Shown: in pieces, positions 60,746 to 64,000 of the stretch
How the letters are laid out: each line of letters opens with the position of its first letter
Numbering within the stretch: position 1 is the stretch's first letter
From: CAWHQZ01 sp963831645
Lineage (GTDB): Bacteria; Pseudomonadota; Alphaproteobacteria; Rhizobiales; Aestuariivirgaceae
NCBI GenBank assembly: GCA_963831645.1
Contig: CAWHQZ010000028.1
Span: 372,001-436,000 of the forward strand
Direction: 5' to 3'
Length of the DNA: 64,000 nucleotides
Program-made: the position numbers and the translations under genes
The notes under the pieces: model-generated
Databases searched by the model: none
What the model was told of the DNA's origin: nothing
Seen by the model: the letters and a program-made list of their open reading frames with translations, nothing else

Positions 60746-60937
60746 ATGATGTGGATTGCTGGCGCGCTTTTAATGATCCTTTTCGGCGCTATGCTCGGTT
60801 ACATCGGCTTGGCCCTCGACGACATGTTAGCCTGGGCAATAGTGGGTGGGATCTTGGTGCTGGTTGGCATATTTCTGCTGGTGTGGTTTTGGCGCTCGGC
60901 TACGACCATGATTGTGCGCGATTGGTTTCGGTGGTGA
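60746..60937 (+). CDS. Small two-segment membrane protein
   Basis: A 63-residue hydrophobic protein (MMWIAGALLMILFGAMLGYI, a short acidic turn ALDDMLAW, then a second hydrophobic stretch and a basic/aromatic tail). It has no recognised family. An ATGATG start follows AAGG at a short distance. Confidence 0.5.
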   Translation: MMWIAGALLMILFGAMLGYIGLALDDMLAWAIVGGILVLVGIFLLVWFWRSATTMIVRDWFRW

Positions 60938-61019
60938 TCCGCCAGCAGGCGGTCGAGCGATGGACGTGGCGGCTCGATTAGAGAATTTCGGGACTGACGC
61001 GGGTCGGGGTCCCTAACCA

Positions 61020-61205
61020 TCAACCTGCGGAAGTTGCCTTACTCGTTCCTTGTATCGAAGTACCAACCGGCATCGTCTGATCTATGATCTTGGTGAGCTT
61101 GTTGCGTCTGCGCCTCCATGCGAGATACCCGAAAACAAGAAAAAGGCCGCCACCGAGCATGAGTATCACCAGCATAAGAAGCTTCAGCCCCCAAAGAGTT
61201 CCCAC
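61020..61205 (-). CDS. Small single-span membrane protein, downstream partner
   Basis: 61 residues: a membrane span (LKLLMLVILMLGGGLFLVFG) followed by a basic stretch YLAWRRRRNKLTKI and a polar tail. It overlaps the end of the upstream small membrane gene by 22 bases, so the two are probably expressed together. No known family. Confidence 0.5.
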   Translation of the reverse strand: MGTLWGLKLLMLVILMLGGGLFLVFGYLAWRRRRNKLTKIIDQTMPVGTSIQGTSKATSAG

Positions 61206-61435
61206 GCGAAACAGCTCCTAAACGCCAGGGTGATGGCCATAGAGCAAAGGAAGCCACCAATTCCCCATTCCATGATGTGAGCGGATTCCATGTCTCGAAT
61301 TTCTTCAAGCTCGTCCTTATACACGGATATGATTTCCCGACGTCGAGGGAGAAAGGCGAAGGATACCGAGTTTCTAGTCATAACGTTGGTGCGTCGGACT
61401 TGTAGGCGTAGTTGCCCGTATATATCAACTTTCAC
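61184..61435 (-). CDS. Small membrane protein, upstream partner
   Basis: 83 residues: a polar N-terminal part with a basic patch LPRRREIISV and an acidic KDELEEIRDMES, then one hydrophobic segment IGGFLCSMAITLAF near the C-terminus. Overlaps the next gene. Function unknown; the paired layout resembles many small toxin-antitoxin or membrane-modulator operons, but nothing more supports this. Confidence 0.5.
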   Translation of the reverse strand: MKVDIYGQLRLQVRRTNVMTRNSVSFAFLPRRREIISVYKDELEEIRDMESAHIMEWGIGGFLCSMAITLAFRSCFAWELFGG

Positions 61436-61676
61436 TTTCAGTCTCCAACAACTCGAGGCACGCAGACACCATGGGAGTGAGCTGACGAGGCTCCCATTCG
61501 ACCTTCATTCCAACGCATTATGACCTCACGCTCCAATTCTGAAAAACGAACGTATTTGAGAAGAGATAACTCCGTATACTGAATAACTGATAATATGTCA
61601 TTTATGTTTCGCAGAACTACTTCTTGAAACCTGCCTTTCTCACAACTAAAGTGGCATTGAGAACAAAGAGACTTTC
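61436..61676. other. AT-rich gap upstream of the resolvase gene
   Basis: About 240 bases, clearly AT-rich around 61540-61640, that separates the divergent small membrane genes from the resolvase. It may hold resolution sites for the recombinase, but no inverted repeats were identified by eye. Confidence 0.3.
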
Positions 61677-62267
61677 ATGCTTGTTGGCTATGCTCGCGTT
61701 TCAACAGCCGATCAAAGCATCGATCTTCAACTGCAAGCACTAGCACAAGCTGGCTGCGAGCAAATCTTCCAAGACAAAGCATCGGGCGCCAGGGCTGATC
61801 GTGCCGAACTGAACGCGGCAATTGGGTTCATGCGAACCGATGATTGCCTGGTTGTGTGGAAGCTGGATCGACTAGCGCGTTCGATCCGCCACCTGATTGA
61901 AACGGTTGATACGTTTGAAAGAAGGGAGATTGGCCTTCGTTCCCTCACGGAGAGCGTTGATACGACTACGCCGGGAGGTCGGCTCGTATTTCATATCTTT
62001 GGCGCATTGGCTGAGTTTGAGCGGGCAATCATTCGCGAACGAACACAAGCGGGATTGATAGCAGCAAGGCACGCCGGTCGTCGCGGAGGGCGACCCAGGG
62101 CACTAACAGATCGCGATATCCACGCCGCTAAAGCGATGTTGAGTGACCAACGTATAACAGCACTTGAGGTGGCAAATCGCTTGTCTGTGTCGCTCTCAAC
62201 GTTGTACCGCTACATTCCAGCGGCAAAGGAACAATACTGCACAGCATCAAAGAGACTTGACGCGTGA
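61677..62267 (+). CDS. Serine recombinase (resolvase/invertase), intact
   Basis: A 196-residue small serine recombinase. The catalytic Ser9 is in YARVSTADQS, VVWKLDRLARSIRHL carries the active-site Arg, and AEFERAIIRERTQAG leads to helix E. The C-terminal helix-turn-helix is ALTDRDIHAAKAMLSD and TALEVANRLSVSLSTLYRYI. The length and order fit Tn3-type resolvases or Hin-type invertases. Its stop overlaps the start of a degenerate second copy. Confidence 0.92.
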   Translation: MLVGYARVSTADQSIDLQLQALAQAGCEQIFQDKASGARADRAELNAAIGFMRTDDCLVVWKLDRLARSIRHLIETVDTFERREIGLRSLTESVDTTTPGGRLVFHIFGALAEFERAIIRERTQAGLIAARHAGRRGGRPRALTDRDIHAAKAMLSDQRITALEVANRLSVSLSTLYRYIPAAKEQYCTASKRLDA

Positions 62268-62755
62268 CGCGTGAAGGCTGTGAGCAAATCTTTCGAGATG
62301 CTGCATCGCGAGCCAAGTTTGATAAAGAGCAATTGCTTGCTGCCCTCAACTTTGCACGCATGGGCGATTGCATCGTCGTGTGGAAATTAGATGGACTTGC
62401 TCGATCCCTCGCACAGCTCATCGAAGTCGTGGCCGATCTCGATAGAAAGGGAGTTGGCCTCAAATCAATGGTAGAAAGTATCGATATCATCACCCCAGGC
62501 GGCAAGTTGATTTTCCATGTCTTCGGTGCGCTTGCGGAGTTCGAGCGATCAATCATTAGGGAAAGTAAGCTAGCAGCATTGAACACTCCGAAACGGATGG
62601 TGGGAGGGCGGCCAAAAGCCTGCTGAGCGCAATATTCAGCAGCCAAAGCACTTCTGAAGGATCCATGTACTACGGAACCTGACGTTGCCAATCGCCTTTC
62701 AATCTCGCTCTCAACGTTACACCGCTACAGCCGCCGGCAAGGCGAGATGCTCTAA
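62264..62755 (+). pseudogene. Second serine recombinase, N-terminally truncated and interrupted
   Basis: GCEQIFRDAASRAKFDKEQL and VVWKLDGLARSLAQLIEVV, then TPGGKLIFHVFGALAEFERS, are homologous to the first recombinase, but the first about 27 residues with the catalytic Ser are missing. A TGA at 62624-62626 breaks the frame after GGRPKAC; the same frame then continues AQYSAAKALLKD and PDVANRLSISLSTLHRY to TAA at 62753-62755. The pair looks like a tandem duplication in decay. Confidence 0.85.
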
Positions 62756-62799
62756 GTACTTGAGTAGTGATCCGAGTGGAATGCAGCATTGTTTCTTTT

Positions 62800-62955
62800 C
62801 GTTAATTCTAAAGGTCCATTTGAAGTTCTTAGCTTGCCTGTTGGTATTGCCGTATCGCCATTGAAGTTGAGGCTTCTTTTTCGCTGCAACCGTTCGACTA
62901 CTTGGGAAAGGTGCATGATGCTTCGAGCCAGCCTGTCTGCCACGAAGTCATCGCA
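62800..62955 (-). pseudogene. Serine recombinase relic on the opposite strand
   Basis: On the minus strand DDFVADRLARSIMHLSQVVE then RLQRKRSLNFNGDTAIPTGKL corresponds to the helix and strand around the active-site Arg of a third serine recombinase (DRLARS and DTxTPTGKL motifs). A few residues between the two halves are missing, and nothing follows on either side. Short length limits certainty. Confidence 0.5.
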
Positions 62956-63203
62956 CTTGCCGGAAAACATCCAAGCTTCCTGAACGCCTGCGCCGTTAGT
63001 ACGTTCGAAGGGGAGACCGGGGTGATGAAGGGCTGCCCGAGGTTTACGCGACCGGGGCGTTCTGCCTGCACCCTACGATCTTCGAGGGTTCGCAGTTGGC
63101 CGCTCAGTGTCGATACAAATGTGCTTGAAGCGGATGCACGAACCGAATACTTCGTACCTCGGTTTCTTTTGCAACGACAGCTCACAACAATGTTCGATTT
63201 CAA
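62956..63203. other. Unassigned stretch before the AlbA_2-like gene
   Basis: Two overlapping frames cross it in opposite directions, and neither matches a family I recognise. A peptide ending MFDFKWWRNR in the + direction overlaps the next gene's start as ATGA, so a short upstream gene may end here. Confidence 0.3.
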
Positions 63204-63218
63204 ATGGTGGCGAAATCG

Positions 63219-64000
63219 ATGACGGATTCTTGGGATGATCTAAAGCAGCGCGGTGAGCCATCAATCAACGAGCTCACGACTAGGAGCGTTGGCAAATCGC
63301 AACACATAGAATTTAAGGAGAAAGGCGATCCCCGCTCGCCCGACCTTGGCAGAGGTGACAGGCAAAAGTTAGGAGAGGCTCTTTCCGCGTTCAGCAATGC
63401 TACCGGAGGTATCTTGATTTGGGGGGTAGGGACTAGAGGCACAAGCGAGGATGAGAAGGTAGCTGACACACTGAAGCCAATCTCTGATGTTCAGCGCTTT
63501 GCGAACAAGATTGAGGAATTGTCATCCACCTATCTCTCACCTCCAAACCTAGACTAGATGTTGAAGTTCTTCCGATAGCTGTAGCCTCCAAAAGTGCTGG
63601 CTATGTTGCTGTCCGAATTGGCAGATCGGATCAGCGCCCCCATATGAGCATAGCGCCAGGTCATCATTCATATTTTTTACGAGTTGGCGCATCTACCCGC
63701 CCGATGGTGGACTTCGAAGTCCGTGACATGCTTCGTATCAAGACGATTCCCCAGCTAAGCGTCGGGTATGTCTTTCGGCGTGTTGCAATTTCTGCGACCG
63801 AGACTTACGAAATCGCGTTAACACTGGCCAATGTAAGTGAGATTTCGGCCTATCATGCATATCTTATTATCGACCATACCGACCTAACCCCATTCCATGA
63901 GAAGTATGGAAACTTCTCTGGCTTTGCGCTGGCCCATCAACGTCATGGATTTCGAGCTGCGACAGAGACTATTCTCCACCCGGGTTTTGAATTACCTGTC
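63219..64000 (+). pseudogene. AlbA_2/Schlafen-like protein, frameshifted and cut by window end
   Basis: SVGKSQHIEFKEKGDPRSPDLGRG then KLGEALSAFSNATGGILIWGVG is the divergent AAA_4 (AlbA_2) domain found in Schlafen-like and helix-turn-helix regulators. The frame stops at 63555-63557 after SPPNLD, but one added A in the run at 63545-63547 links it to a second frame: PRLDVEVLPIAVASKSAGYV, then VRIGRSDQRPHM, then HHSYFLRVGASTRPM, open to the window end. ATG 63204 is an alternative start. Such domains occur in transcription regulators and in some defence-linked proteins. Confidence 0.75.

Noticed and set aside
62902..63222. 106-residue plus-strand frame and 101-residue minus-strand frame
   Set aside because: They overlap each other on opposite strands and neither resembles a family; coding cannot be supported.

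Overview
The window looks like a chromosomal segment of a high-GC alphaproteobacterium, most likely of the order Hyphomicrobiales (Rhizobiales). The evidence is the rhizobial-type glycerol ABC transporter locus, the order SRP RNA-dnaX-ybaB-recR, a Yej-type peptide transporter with two tandem binding proteins, a MarR/NlpC-P60/M17-peptidase cluster, and a mosaic palindromic repeat like those of rhizobial genomes. The genus cannot be fixed from the sequence.

Layout. 1-9 kb: end of an aldo/keto reductase, a nucleotide-sugar dehydrogenase, malonyl-CoA synthetase, an EamA exporter, an isolated Flp pilin with its prepilin peptidase, an M17 aminopeptidase, a MarR regulator, an NlpC/P60 hydrolase and a glyoxylate/hydroxypyruvate reductase. 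9-16.6 kb: Yej-type peptide ABC transporter operon whose two binding-protein genes are both broken. 16.7-25.4 kb: membrane cytochrome c, prephenate dehydratase (frameshifted), MgtE-type transporter, pentapeptide-repeat protein, nudC, 4.5S SRP RNA, dnaX, ybaB, recR, rmuC. 25.4-32.3 kb: putrescine/spermidine ABC transporter (potFGHI) and an operon of a phosphoethanolamine-methyltransferase-like enzyme, a TetR regulator and an acyl-CoA dehydrogenase. 32.4-42.7 kb: glxR-hyi (glyoxylate/hydroxypyruvate), then glpD-glpR and the divergent glycerol ABC operon glpV-S-T-P-Q-U. Sites with TCG repeats phased at about 10 bp lie before both glpD and glpV and are good GlpR operator candidates. 42.8-48.6 kb: cold-shock protein, a PEP-mutase-family enzyme, a SARP/TolB/TPR regulator, an alpha-hydroxy-acid dehydrogenase and a frameshifted glutathione S-transferase. 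48.6-56 kb: a 5'-truncated IS1634-type transposase joined to a mosaic palindrome, an HtrA-like protein lacking the catalytic His, a PQQ-type sugar dehydrogenase, and a tungstate ABC transporter (tupBCA) with a divergent HTH/binding-domain regulator. 56-64 kb: an accessory, less GC-rich island of gene fragments, a terminase-small-subunit-like gene, an IS1634 transposase, an IS5 remnant, a small cytochrome c, small membrane proteins, three serine-recombinase copies in different stages of decay, and a frameshifted AlbA_2/Schlafen-like gene running off the end.

Metabolic theme. Several blocks feed C2/C3 metabolism: glycerol uptake and glycerol-3-phosphate oxidation, hydroxypyruvate isomerase, tartronate-semialdehyde reductase, GhrA, and lactate/glycolate oxidation. 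Uptake systems for peptides, polyamines and tungstate surround them.

Caution. Six coding regions carry one-base or one-codon lesions (frameshifts near 13,654, 18,328, 47,950 and 63,546; in-frame stops at 16,050 and 62,624). Several lie in otherwise well-conserved genes, so consensus errors in the sequence are a serious alternative to gene decay. No tRNA, CRISPR array or complete prophage was seen.
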